Positions 1 to 7,620 are shown, counted from the stretch's first letter. The stretch is DNA of 9,806 nucleotides from Opitutaceae bacterium (GCA_031254955.1 JAIRTK010000157.1:1-9806), one strand, 5' to 3'. Notes: a model not told the origin generated them from the letters alone. A program made the numbers and translations.

Positions 1-44
1 CCGTTTTTTCCCACCCCTGAAAAAAATCAAATGTTGTTAACTCG

Positions 45-66
45 CCCGCCCCCTCACCCCCCACCC
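45..66 (-). other. G-quadruplex-type motif on the minus strand
   Basis: The plus strand carries four C runs of 3, 5, 6 and 3 bases separated by 1-3 bases. The minus strand therefore reads as four G runs with short loops, the classical quadruplex pattern; the plus strand could form an i-motif. It lies 19 bases before the 21-C tract at the receptor's 5' end. Folding and any regulatory role are inference. Confidence 0.45.
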
Positions 67-85
67 TCAATAACAAAAACAAATA

Positions 86-106
86 CCCCCCCCCCCCCCC
101 CCCCCC
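86..106 (+). repeat. Homopolymeric tract of 21 C
   Basis: There are 21 uninterrupted C residues. In the receptor's frame they encode seven prolines followed by Asp-Ser-Ser-Asp-Glu-Val, which runs straight into the conserved receptor N-terminus. A tract this long is prone to slippage in replication. The frame upstream that is open to the window edge would fuse with the receptor if the tract held 20 or 23 C. Tracts of this kind are also a common place for sequencing length errors, so the true length is uncertain. Confidence 0.85.
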
Positions 107-121
107 GACTCTAGCGATGAG

Positions 122-3100
122 GTGATCATGCTGTCACCCTTCCAAGTGGATTCTACAAGAGAGAAGGGATATTTTGCCGAGAATACGCTCGCGGGCAGCC
201 GCATGAGAACAAATATAGCGGACTTGGGCGCGGCGATCACGGTCGTCACCAAACAACAAATGGAGGATACCGCGTCGCTGGATGTTAATGATATTTTTCG
301 CTATGAAATCGGCACGGAAGGCTCCACGAGTTACACGCCCCAGACGCCGTCGATGAGTTCCAACGGCATAGCGGACCCGATTGCCGGCGCCTCATTTGGA
401 AATTCCATGACGGCGTCCACCAACGCCACCGCCAACCGCGTCCGCGGCCTCGGCTCCCCCAGCTTCGCGCTGAATTATTACCAGACGATCTCCCAAGTGC
501 CGTTCGACTCCTACAACGCCGCCTCTTTTGAAATCAACCGCGGCCCCAATTCCATGCTCTTCGGCATGGGCAGCCCGGCGGGCATCGTCAACCAAAGCAC
601 TGCTCAGGCCCAGATAAACAAAAACAACGCCCAGGTGCAGGTCCGCGTGGATGATCGCGGTTCGAATCGCGCCAGCCTGTCTTTCAACAAGAGCCTGATC
701 GACGGCAAGCTCGCCATCTACGGCGCGCTTCTGTATGACGACAAGCAGTTCGAACGCAAACCTTCCTATGACATCTCGCGCCGCCAGTATGGCACCATCA
801 CCTACAAACCCTTCAAGAAGACCACGCTTCGCGCCAGCATCGAAGGCTATAACAATGACAACCGCCGCGCGAACAATCTCACTCCCATCGACGGCATAAG
901 CGAGTGGCGCAAGGCTGGCAAACCGTATTACAACGCGCTCACCCAGGAGATTATCAGTGGCGCGACGGGACAGGTGCTGGGCATTCTTGCGCCTTCAATC
1001 GACTCCAGCAACGCACAGGCCGTCATAGACCGCGCGGCCTCCATGCTGCCCAATGGCTACAGTGATCTCACGGTATTAAAGAGGAGCAACGACGATCCAA
1101 ACAAGATCACAGACCTTCAATATAATGGTGTCTCCATCTTCGGCACGGGCGCCTTGACCAGCATGAACTCCATCCTCTACGTGCCGGGCATAACATTCCA
1201 AAACGGTCGCGCGACCATGCAAATCGCCGACGGCGCCCTGCAACAATGGTACAAAGGCGCGGACAGGCAAGTGACCGGTTTCAACAGCAGAGGGAAAACG
1301 TATGCGTTCAGGACTGGCTTTGACGACGATTCGAGCGGAACACCCTACTTATATAGCAATCCTGTTTGGGGAACGATGTATGACCGTTCCAATTCGGAGT
1401 CCACCCTCTGGACCAGGCAAAACGCCTACAGCGGCATTCTCAACATGAAATACGACACGGTGACGGACTCGTCAATTTACGATTGGAAACATGTGAATAT
1501 TTTCCAGATGAATTTCGGCAGGCAGCGGAACACCAATTATAATATCGAGTTGGAGCAGGAGATCCTGCCAAATCTGCTCCATTTCAGCGCCGGCTGGTTC
1601 CGTCAGGACTTCGATTCGATGCAGAGTTACACGGTGGCCCAGATGACTACCGCCACCCTCTATGTGGACACCAACAAGTATTATCCGGATGGCACCTCGA
1701 ATCCCTACTTCGGGAAAGCCTATGCGGTGGACTTGGAGCCTGACCGCATGGAAGATTCCCAGGCGGTTGACCAGTATCGCGCCATGATTGCCTTCACGCC
1801 TGACTTCACCCAGAACAACAACTGGACCAAATGGCTCGGGCGCCACCAAATCCTTGGTCTGGCCTCCTATGTGGACGACGTGCGCACCACCATCCGCCGG
1901 CGTCTGGAATACGCCGATGGCTCAAGGGACGGGAAACTCCGCTACATGAACAATCAAAGCGTGGCGGGGTGGAACATGGAAAGCACCACCGTTCGCCGTT
2001 ATTTCTACCTCTCCGACTCGGGGGACACCGTGAACAAGGCCTCGGGCATGTTTGACGCCGACATCATCACCGATTCAATCCGGAGTTACAATTATACCAC
2101 GGAGGAGTGGAAGGACGAGGAAATGACCTTGATCTGGAATGCCTTCGCTATCGGGACCGATCGGTGGGCGCGCAAACTCACTTCCTACAGCGGAGCTTGG
2201 AACGGGTATTTGTGGGATGACCGGATTATCGCTACCGCGGGTGTCCGGCGTGATATCAACCGCACTCGTGGAGTCAGCAATGCGGGAATGACGAACGCCG
2301 AAAAATGGGTCGATGGCTATTACCAATACGGAGAAGTCTTCAAACGCTGGAATAATTGGAACAGGCTGGCCGGGACCACCTCCACCATGGGGGCGGTCGT
2401 GAAGCCCTTCCTGCACTGGGAGCCAATCCACAAGCGCGCCGGAGACAATCTATTCTGGGAATTTGTCGAGAATCTCGGGTTTAGCTATAACAAATCCGAC
2501 AATTTTGACGCTCCATCAACAACCGCCGTGGATTTGGCTGGCAATGTGCTGCCCAAGCCCGTGGGCGATGGCAAAGACTATGGCGTCCAGTTTTCGCTTT
2601 TCAAGGGCAAGCTCTACGCCCGCCTTAACTGGTATGAGGCCACCAATAATAATGCGATTATGGAAAACGCAAGCATGACCCTGGAGCGCCTCTGGTGGCA
2701 TATAGATTCCACCGCTTACCGGAGCTGGCTGTCGAACATTTACATGCTCAACAACGGGGTGGACCCCCTGACCGATTCCGAATGGAAAACCAAGGCGGCC
2801 ACCTATAGCGAAATGGCGGACACTGCGATTCCCGCCAATGTGCAGGCGATGCAGGCCTGGGTGGTCCAGCAATGGGGCTTGGGCGATTGGGATTATTATA
2901 GGAATCTTGGCGGCGTGATTCGCGGAACCAGCTCGACCAAGGCCAAGGGCATTGAGCTGACCGTCAATTACAATCCCCTGCCCAATTGGACCATCAAAGT
3001 GACCGCCTCCAAAAACAAGACCACCTATGGCAATGTCATGCCGGAATATGATGCGTGGATTGCGGTGCGCAAACCCCAGTGGGACAGCGCCAATGCCGCG

Positions 3101-3787
3101 GATTTGCTGGTCCCCGGCGTAAGGGAAAAATATGCCGGCGGGGAAGTCATCGGCGCTGACGGCGGACGAATCAAGCTTACGAGTTTCTGGGACAGCTACG
3201 GCTATTATGACACCAACGCCAACGGAGAAAAAGGCGGCACCACGATCACGGCGACCAATACCAACGGCTGGACCAGCAGCGAGGGCTACTACAATACAGT
3301 GATGGTTCCCTACGCCCTTATGTCAAAGTCCCTTGAGGGCCAGATTGCCCCCGGACAACGCGAGTATAATGCCACCGTGGTGACTAATTACTCGTTTGAC
3401 CGCGGGGTGTTGAAGGGGTGGTCCATCGGCGGCGCCCAGCGTTATGCGAGCAAGACCATCATCGGCTATTATGGCAAGGCCAGCGGGGCCAACACGATAC
3501 CCGACCCGGATTATCCGAACGATCCGGCAAAGAGAAAGGCGCTTCTTGACATGGTGGATGTCGGGCGTCCCGTCTATGATGATCCCGTTTGGTATACAGA
3601 CCTTTGGATTGCCTATACCTGCAAGGTATTCAACGACAAGGCGCGCATGAAATTGCAACTTAATGTGGCGGATGTCTTCCAAGATGGCGAATTGAAACCT
3701 GTCGCGGTAAATTACGATGGGAAGCCCTATGCCTATCGCATTGTCGATCCACGCACGTTTATTCTTACCGCCACGTTTGATTTTTGA
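122..3787 (+). CDS. TonB-dependent outer-membrane receptor (plug plus beta-barrel)
   Basis: This is a large TonB-dependent receptor, which would import a ligand through the outer membrane using energy passed from TonB/ExbB/ExbD. The ligand cannot be read from the sequence. From the GTG at 122 it is 1221 residues. A TonB-box-like segment (EVIMLSPF, beginning just before the GTG) is followed by a plug domain at about residues 25-160, with RVRGLGSP near 106 and EINRGPNSMLFGMGSPAG near 137-154. The rest is Tyr/Trp/Asn-rich, as expected for a barrel, and ends in the aromatic tail TATFDF. The length is at the large end for the family. No signal peptide is encoded from this start. The family needs one, so the true N-terminus probably lies upstream and is disconnected here by the 21-C tract or a TAA at 71-73. 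The start is therefore uncertain (GTG 122 or ATG 128). No SusD-like partner follows; a hairpin lies 34 bases after the stop. Confidence 0.9.
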   Translation: MIMLSPFQVDSTREKGYFAENTLAGSRMRTNIADLGAAITVVTKQQMEDTASLDVNDIFRYEIGTEGSTSYTPQTPSMSSNGIADPIAGASFGNSMTASTNATANRVRGLGSPSFALNYYQTISQVPFDSYNAASFEINRGPNSMLFGMGSPAGIVNQSTAQAQINKNNAQVQVRVDDRGSNRASLSFNKSLIDGKLAIYGALLYDDKQFERKPSYDISRRQYGTITYKPFKKTTLRASIEGYNNDNRRANNLTPIDGISEWRKAGKPYYNALTQEIISGATGQVLGILAPSIDSSNAQAVIDRAASMLPNGYSDLTVLKRSNDDPNKITDLQYNGVSIFGTGALTSMNSILYVPGITFQNGRATMQIADGALQQWYKGADRQVTGFNSRGKTYAFRTGFDDDSSGTPYLYSNPVWGTMYDRSNSESTLWTRQNAYSGILNMKYDTVTDSSIYDWKHVNIFQMNFGRQRNTNYNIELEQEILPNLLHFSAGWFRQDFDSMQSYTVAQMTTATLYVDTNKYYPDGTSNPYFGKAYAVDLEPDRMEDSQAVDQYRAMIAFTPDFTQNNNWTKWLGRHQILGLASYVDDVRTTIRRRLEYADGSRDGKLRYMNNQSVAGWNMESTTVRRYFYLSDSGDTVNKASGMFDADIITDSIRSYNYTTEEWKDEEMTLIWNAFAIGTDRWARKLTSYSGAWNGYLWDDRIIATAGVRRDINRTRGVSNAGMTNAEKWVDGYYQYGEVFKRWNNWNRLAGTTSTMGAVVKPFLHWEPIHKRAGDNLFWEFVENLGFSYNKSDNFDAPSTTAVDLAGNVLPKPVGDGKDYGVQFSLFKGKLYARLNWYEATNNNAIMENASMTLERLWWHIDSTAYRSWLSNIYMLNNGVDPLTDSEWKTKAATYSEMADTAIPANVQAMQAWVVQQWGLGDWDYYRNLGGVIRGTSSTKAKGIELTVNYNPLPNWTIKVTASKNKTTYGNVMPEYDAWIAVRKPQWDSANAADLLVPGVREKYAGGEVIGADGGRIKLTSFWDSYGYYDTNANGEKGGTTITATNTNGWTSSEGYYNTVMVPYALMSKSLEGQIAPGQREYNATVVTNYSFDRGVLKGWSIGGAQRYASKTIIGYYGKASGANTIPDPDYPNDPAKRKALLDMVDVGRPVYDDPVWYTDLWIAYTCKVFNDKARMKLQLNVADVFQDGELKPVAVNYDGKPYAYRIVDPRTFILTATFDF

Positions 3788-3821
3788 GCCTGTTATGCAA
3801 GGTCATGGTCGGTCTGGGTTG

Positions 3822-3869
3822 ACCCAAGCAAAGCCCCTCTCCTTCGCGGGAGGGGGGCTTTTGCTGGGT
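3822..3869 (+). terminator. Long hairpin after the receptor gene, probable terminator
   Basis: The arms 3822-3842 and 3848-3869 form an imperfect but long GC-rich stem: ACCCA pairs with TGGGT at the base, GCAAAGCCCC pairs with GGGGCTTTTGC, and a TTCGC loop sits at the top. It lies 34 bases past the receptor stop. The T run is inside the stem rather than after it, so it is not a textbook intrinsic terminator, though it could still stop or stabilise the transcript. Confidence 0.5.
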
Positions 3870-3904
3870 TAAGTTGCGCAGGCTTTTGGCGGGGGCCATC
3901 CCTC

Positions 3905-4067
3905 ATACCCATTCCCAATGAACATCACTCTTGTGTAGGGGCGTCACTTGCGACGCCCGGCTTGATATCCGTGCACCAGTAAAGGCCGTGCTCCAGTAAC
4001 GGGCTTCGCAAGCGAAGCCCCTACATGGCTCTGCTTTTAAAGTGGGATTTTTATTCGCAAAGGGTAT
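3905..4067. repeat. Composite palindromic element A
   Basis: The outer arms are inverted: the left arm (3905-3930) begins ATACCCATTCCCAATGAA, and the right arm (4042-4067), read on the other strand, begins ATACCCTTTGCGAATAAAAA. Inside lies a second inverted pair, TGTAGGGGCGTCACTTGCGA at 3934 and its near-complement ending CCCCTACA at 4025 (about 22 of 26 matches). Each inner arm is itself close to palindromic. No coding capacity is seen. The same outer arms, with a different core, recur at 9536-9674. It lies in the gap between two convergent genes. Confidence 0.75.
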
Positions 4068-4158
4068 CATAGGGAAATTGGAGCGTGGTTGCCGGACTGA
4101 AGCAGACTTGGGAAGCTGCGTTACGACAGATTGGAATATCATGGGGAAATCGGAGCGT
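4065..4158. repeat. Pair of 22-bp direct repeats, 72 bp apart
   Basis: TATCATAGGGAAATTGGAGC plus GT at 4065-4086 recurs at 4137-4158 with only two changes. The first copy overlaps the end of element A. The 72-bp period suggests a duplicated intergenic unit or the two borders of a small inserted segment. Confidence 0.6.
4097..4124 (-). repeat. Dispersed intergenic repeat, copy 1
   Basis: The reverse complement begins GTAACGCAGCTTCCCAAG and matches positions 7593-7620 at about 25 of 28 bases, in inverted orientation. Both copies lie in gene-free DNA, on either side of the SNF2 gene. Confidence 0.6.
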
Positions 4159-4164
4159 TTTCGC

Positions 4165-4185
4165 GGAGGCCTCGGAGAGGCCTCC
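4165..4185. repeat. Perfect 9-bp inverted repeat
   Basis: GGAGGCCTC and GAGGCCTCC are separated by GGA. It lies downstream of the SNF2 gene's stop on that gene's strand but lacks a following T run, so it is more likely part of the repeat mosaic than a terminator. The rest of 4186-4286 holds only a weak hairpin at 4262-4276 (ATGCC/GGCAT). Confidence 0.55.
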
Positions 4186-4286
4186 TTACCGGGGGGATTG
4201 CGTTGGGTGGTTCACAATATCTCCGTCCGCGTAATCTCAGTTAAAATCGAGCGGAATTCGAATGCCAGACGGGCATGGATTGACAC

Positions 4287-7103
4287 TCAGATCGTCGCGA
4301 ACTCGGGGTCGGGGTCGATGATTTCGGTGGTGGTGAGTTGCAGGAGGTCGCGCAGGGAGGAGAAGTGCCGGGTGAGGTCGTAGTCGCCGCCGAGGTCGCC
4401 GACGAGTTTTTCAAACAGGTCGCGCTTCGTTTCTTTCAACGCTTGGATGCGCTCCTCGATCGTGCCGGTCGTGACCATGCGATAGACAAACACCGTGCTG
4501 GTCTGGCCGATGCGGTGCACGCGGTCGATGGCTTGCTCTTCGACCGCCGGGTTCCACCAGGGGTCGAGCAGGAAAATGTAGTCGGCGGCGTGCAGCGTGA
4601 TGCCGGTGCCGCCGGCCTTGAGCGAGACGAGAATGGCGGCGGGGCCGGCGGCGTTTTGGAAGGCTTGCACGGGCTTGAGGCGGTCGGCGGTCATGCCTGT
4701 GATCTCGAAGCGCGGCAGGTCGGGATGCGCGGCGGCGAGCGCTTCGTGCACGCGTTCAAGGAGCATGACGAATTGGGAGAAGATGACGACTTTGTGTCCG
4801 CCGCTGATGATTTCGGCGAGTTTCTCGACGAGGAGTTTGATTTTGCCAGAGTCGGTGGCGGGTGTGTCGAGCCACGGGACCATGCCGGGGTCGCAGCAAA
4901 TCTGGCGCAGGCGGGTGAGCAGGGCGAGGAAGCCGAAGCTGCGTTTGCGGAGCGCGGTGTTCATGTCGTCGCCGAGGCGTTCAAGGCCTTTGGCGCAAAC
5001 GCGGGCGTATTCGGCGCGTTGCACGTCGGTGAGCGGGCAGAGGAGTTCCATCTCGACTTTTTGCGGGAGTTCGGCGGCGACTTCGCGTTTGGTGCGGCGG
5101 AGGATGAAGGGGGCGATTTGCGCGCGGATGCGGGCGAGCGTGCTTTCGCGGTCGGCGGCGAGCGCGGTTTCGAAGGCGGCGCGGGTGCCGAGCAGGCCGG
5201 GCAGCAGGTAGCGGAAGATCGACCAGAGGTCGAGCTGGCGGTTTTCGAGCGGCGTGCCGGAGAGGACGATGCGGTGCGCGGCGCGGATGGCGAAGCAGGT
5301 TTTGGTGGTTTTGGCGTCGGGGTTTTTGATGAACTGGCCTTCGTCGAGCACGGCGTAGGCGAATTCGGTGGCGTCGAGTTGTTCGCGGTGGCGGCGGAGT
5401 TGCGCGTAGCTGGCGAGCCAGAGCACGCCGCCGGGCCAGAGGCCGGTGGTGGTGGTGGCGGCGAAGTCGCGCGTGTTTTTCAGCACTTCGACGGTGAATT
5501 GCGGGAAGCATTGCGCGATTTCCTCCTGCCAGACGGGGACGACGCTCGCGGGGCAGACGATGAGCGAGGGTTTGTCCGGCACGGGGCGGGAGGCGAGCAG
5601 CGAGAGGACTTGGAGGGTTTTGCCCAGGCCCATCTCGTCGGCGAGCAGGCCGTGGCAGTCGTGGTCGGCGAGGTGGCGCATCCATTCCACGCCGCGGCGC
5701 TGGTAGGGGCGGAGCAGGGCGGGAAGCGCGGGCGCGGGCGGCGGCGCGGGGGTCGGGGCGGGCGGCGTGAGGACGCGTTGGCGCCAGGCTTCGAGTTCGG
5801 GGGAAAGGGTGAGTTTGAGGCGGGAGTCGTTGAAGAGCGAAAAGACGAGGTAGGGCGAGAGCGGGGGGGCGTCGGCGCTCCCGGTGTCGGAGAGGTTGCG
5901 CCGCCATTGGGCAAACGTCTCGGCGCGTTCGGGCGTGAGCGTGACGATGCCGACGCCGGGCAACAGGGTGGGCTGGGCGCCGCGCCGGGCGACGAGCGCG
6001 GCTTCCTCGTCGGAGAGGAGGCGTTTGCCGGCTTTGAAGATCCAGCGCAGGTCGAGCGTGCCGGCGGGTTGGGCTCCGTCCGCGCCGGGGGCGTTTTTTT
6101 TGGCCGGGCGCGTGGAGGCGACGGCTTCGATTTCCAGGGCGCGCGGGCCGTCGAGGAGGAGCGCGACATCGTCGGCGATTTCGATGGCGAAAAGGCGTTT
6201 CCAGGCGGGGAGGATGGTCCGGAGAAAATCGGGGAGCGCGCCGATGGAGGCGAGCAGGTAGGCGCCGGTTTTCTGGTCGTAGGCGAAGTGCGCTTTGCGC
6301 GAGTAGGCGGCGAGGCCGATGAGGCGGGCGCGTTCGGCCGAGGTGATGGCGGGCGGGGATTTCGCGGGGTCGGACGCGGTCTGCCCGAGCGCCGGGACGC
6401 GGGTGCCGTCGGGATTCCGCCAGAAGGCTTCGAAGGCGAGGCCGGCGGGCTGGATGGTGAAAACGAGCAGGAGCGGGCGCGCCGGGCCGGAGGCGAGGGA
6501 GGAGGGTTTGGCGGCGGTGGCGGTGGGGGTGGCAGGGGGGGCGGTGGCGGTGGCAGTGGCGACGGTGGTTGCGAGGGTGGTGGTGGCGAGGGTGGCAGGG
6601 GTGGCGGTGGTGTTTCCGCGCGCGGAGGAGTCTGGCGGCGCGGCGTCGGCAGGCCTGGCGGCGGCAGCTTTGTCGGCGGCAACGCCGGCGGCGGGCAAGT
6701 CGGCGATTTCGAGCGGAAGCGGGGAGACTTCGTCGCAAACCAGCTCCTCGATTTCGTGCAAGCCGGCGATGGCGAGCGCCTTGGCCACATCCTGATCGGT
6801 GCTGGAGGAGCGGACGCGGAGTCTGCCTTTTTCCCATTCGATGACGGCGTATTCGTCCTTTTTCTGGATGCGGCGGTGGATGATGGCGTCCTTGTCGGTC
6901 AATTCCAATTCGCGCACTTCGCCGTCGCGGTAAATCCGGCGCCCCTCGTCGAGTTGCCCGGCGCTGAAAAACCGCGCCCAGTCCGACTCCAGTTTTTCAA
7001 ACCAGAACTCAAGCGACTGCGGGGTGTAGATGCGCTTTGGGCCGTGCGGTTGCATGGGAGAAAAAGGGGAAACCGTAGATTTGGAGGGAGCCGGTTCAAA
7101 CAC
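4287..7103 (-). CDS. SNF2-family DEAD/DEAH-box helicase
   Basis: This is a 938-residue SNF2-type ATPase (helicase superfamily 2), which would use ATP to move along DNA and displace or remodel bound proteins in the cytoplasm; its target is unknown. The ATPase core begins near residue 464 (LRPYQRRGVEWM). Motif I is DEMGLGKT (489-496), motif II is DEGQ (587-590), motif III is SGTPLEN (615-621) and LRRTK lies near 668-672. The C-terminal helicase lobe spans about 753-870, with SLKAGGTGITL and motif VI DRVHRIGQ (860-867). All motifs look intact. The first 460 residues are divergent: a conserved-looking N-terminal part (about 22-135), a low-complexity Ala/Thr/Pro linker (about 136-205), and a second region up to a Pro-rich spacer (447-463). 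The CxC pattern of a SWIM zinc finger, often present in bacterial relatives, is not seen. The GTG at 7103 is the longest start; the ATG at 7055 (Met17) is an equally good choice. No clear ribosome site precedes either. The gene converges with the receptor. Confidence 0.93.
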   Translation of the reverse strand: MFEPAPSKSTVSPFSPMQPHGPKRIYTPQSLEFWFEKLESDWARFFSAGQLDEGRRIYRDGEVRELELTDKDAIIHRRIQKKDEYAVIEWEKGRLRVRSSSTDQDVAKALAIAGLHEIEELVCDEVSPLPLEIADLPAAGVAADKAAAARPADAAPPDSSARGNTTATPATLATTTLATTVATATATAPPATPTATAAKPSSLASGPARPLLLVFTIQPAGLAFEAFWRNPDGTRVPALGQTASDPAKSPPAITSAERARLIGLAAYSRKAHFAYDQKTGAYLLASIGALPDFLRTILPAWKRLFAIEIADDVALLLDGPRALEIEAVASTRPAKKNAPGADGAQPAGTLDLRWIFKAGKRLLSDEEAALVARRGAQPTLLPGVGIVTLTPERAETFAQWRRNLSDTGSADAPPLSPYLVFSLFNDSRLKLTLSPELEAWRQRVLTPPAPTPAPPPAPALPALLRPYQRRGVEWMRHLADHDCHGLLADEMGLGKTLQVLSLLASRPVPDKPSLIVCPASVVPVWQEEIAQCFPQFTVEVLKNTRDFAATTTTGLWPGGVLWLASYAQLRRHREQLDATEFAYAVLDEGQFIKNPDAKTTKTCFAIRAAHRIVLSGTPLENRQLDLWSIFRYLLPGLLGTRAAFETALAADRESTLARIRAQIAPFILRRTKREVAAELPQKVEMELLCPLTDVQRAEYARVCAKGLERLGDDMNTALRKRSFGFLALLTRLRQICCDPGMVPWLDTPATDSGKIKLLVEKLAEIISGGHKVVIFSQFVMLLERVHEALAAAHPDLPRFEITGMTADRLKPVQAFQNAAGPAAILVSLKAGGTGITLHAADYIFLLDPWWNPAVEEQAIDRVHRIGQTSTVFVYRMVTTGTIEERIQALKETKRDLFEKLVGDLGGDYDLTRHFSSLRDLLQLTTTEIIDPDPEFATI
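6511..6612. repeat. GGTGGC-type low-complexity tract inside the helicase gene
   Basis: The plus strand is almost entirely GGTGGC/GGCGGT-like units with closely spaced G runs. On the coding strand it gives the Ala/Thr/Pro linker at about residues 165-198 of the helicase. It is a likely flexible, unconstrained linker, and could form G-quadruplexes on the non-coding strand. A similar GCCACC repeat occurs in the signal region of the secreted protein at 7916. Confidence 0.6.
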
Positions 7104-7183
7104 TTTTTGCGGGGCGCCTTTTTTGCCGGCTGCGGTTCAAGGCGAGAACAACGACAAGGCAAAGTGGCGCGCGCCTCCCGCTC

Positions 7184-7211
7184 CAGCCGAGGGGAGCGGC
7201 TGCGTCCCCTC
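7184..7211. repeat. Two overlapping, mutually exclusive hairpins
   Basis: CAGCCG (7184-7189) can pair with CGGCTG (7197-7202), or GAGGGGA (7189-7195) can pair with TCCCCTC (7205-7211), but not both at once. It lies 80-110 bases upstream of the helicase start. It may simply be another repeat copy. Confidence 0.35.
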
Positions 7212-7399
7212 CGCCCCGCCACCACACCCGCACTTTCTCCGGCCTCACTTGGGATTGCCCCCGGCCCGCCCGCGAAGGCGAAACAACGTTTCCCCGTTGA
7301 CGCAGCCCGCACGAAGCGGACTTGGTTTCGGGCGAAGCGCCAGCCCGCCAGTCTGCGTTACGCCGGAGGCGCCTCCGCGCCGGATTGTATTCCGGCTGC

Positions 7400-7440
7400 G
7401 GCATATTTATTTTTATATAAAATTGTTGATTATTAAAAAA
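7400..7440 (-). promoter_or_regulatory. AT-rich patch, possible promoter of the helicase gene
   Basis: An abrupt AT-rich stretch in otherwise GC-rich DNA reads, on the minus strand, TTTTATATAAAAATAAATAT. It contains TATA-type -10 candidates and lies about 300 bases upstream of the helicase start. No convincing -35 box at the right spacing was found, so the call rests on composition and position only. Confidence 0.2.
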
Positions 7441-7557
7441 GCATTCTTTTCCTATTCACCTTCGACAGCCCGCCTCGCCAAAATATGAATAATTATCCCC
7501 TCTTCCCCATACCACCACCCCCGCCCCCGGATGCCAGTCGCCATTCTATTAACAACT

Positions 7558-7620
7558 GAGGCTACGCGCCGCCTCTGTCGCAACGCAGACTTGTAACGCA
7601 GGCTTCCAAGTCTGCTTCAG
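7558..7620. repeat. Dispersed palindromic repeat, copy 2
   Basis: It contains GCAGACTTG (7585-7593) and its perfect inverted partner CAAGTCTGC (7607-7615), preceded by a GAGGC/GCCTC pair (7558-7562 and 7571-7575). Positions 7593-7620 match 4097-4124 in inverted orientation. Positions 7621-7730 hold further short inverted words (GGTTG/CAACC, TTCGAGCGAAGCGAGAA) and no gene. Confidence 0.55.

Larger units (their letters stand above)
1..121. other. C-rich leader upstream of the receptor gene
   Basis: No complete gene is visible here. Reading frame 1 is open from the window edge to a TAG at 112-114. The receptor's own frame has a TAA at 71-73 and then only sense codons (Gln, Lys, Gln, Ile, seven Pro, Asp, Ser, Ser, Asp, Glu) up to the GTG at 122. 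The third frame has a TGA at 18-20 and no usable start afterwards. The stretch may be the 5' end of the receptor gene in another frame, joined by slippage in the C tract, or it may be non-coding leader. Confidence 0.5.
7104..7484. other. Gene-free upstream region of the helicase gene
   Basis: No convincing gene is seen; the open frames here are GC-rich shadows. The GC-rich part (7104-7398) contains overlapping hairpins at 7184-7211, a 12-bp perfect palindrome GGAGGCGCCTCC at 7365-7376, and fragments of the TCTGCGTTACGC-type repeat found elsewhere in the window. At about 7399 the composition switches abruptly to AT-rich. Confidence 0.5.

Noticed and set aside
4165..4185. Terminator of the helicase gene
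   Set aside because: The stem is perfect but has no T run on the minus strand and lies about 100 bases past the stop; it matches the palindromic repeat style of the region instead.
4981..6837. Arg/Pro-rich 618-codon open frame on the minus strand
   Set aside because: It overlaps the helicase in another frame with the extreme composition typical of GC-rich shadows.
4338..7436. A 1032-codon open frame on the plus strand, antisense to the helicase gene
   Set aside because: It is Gly/Ala/Glu/Arg-rich with long Gly runs and no recognisable domain. It mirrors the GC-rich third positions of the helicase codons, whose motifs are unambiguous.
7485..7559. 24-codon ORF after the AT-rich patch
   Set aside because: It is short and Pro-rich, with no ribosome site and no supporting context.
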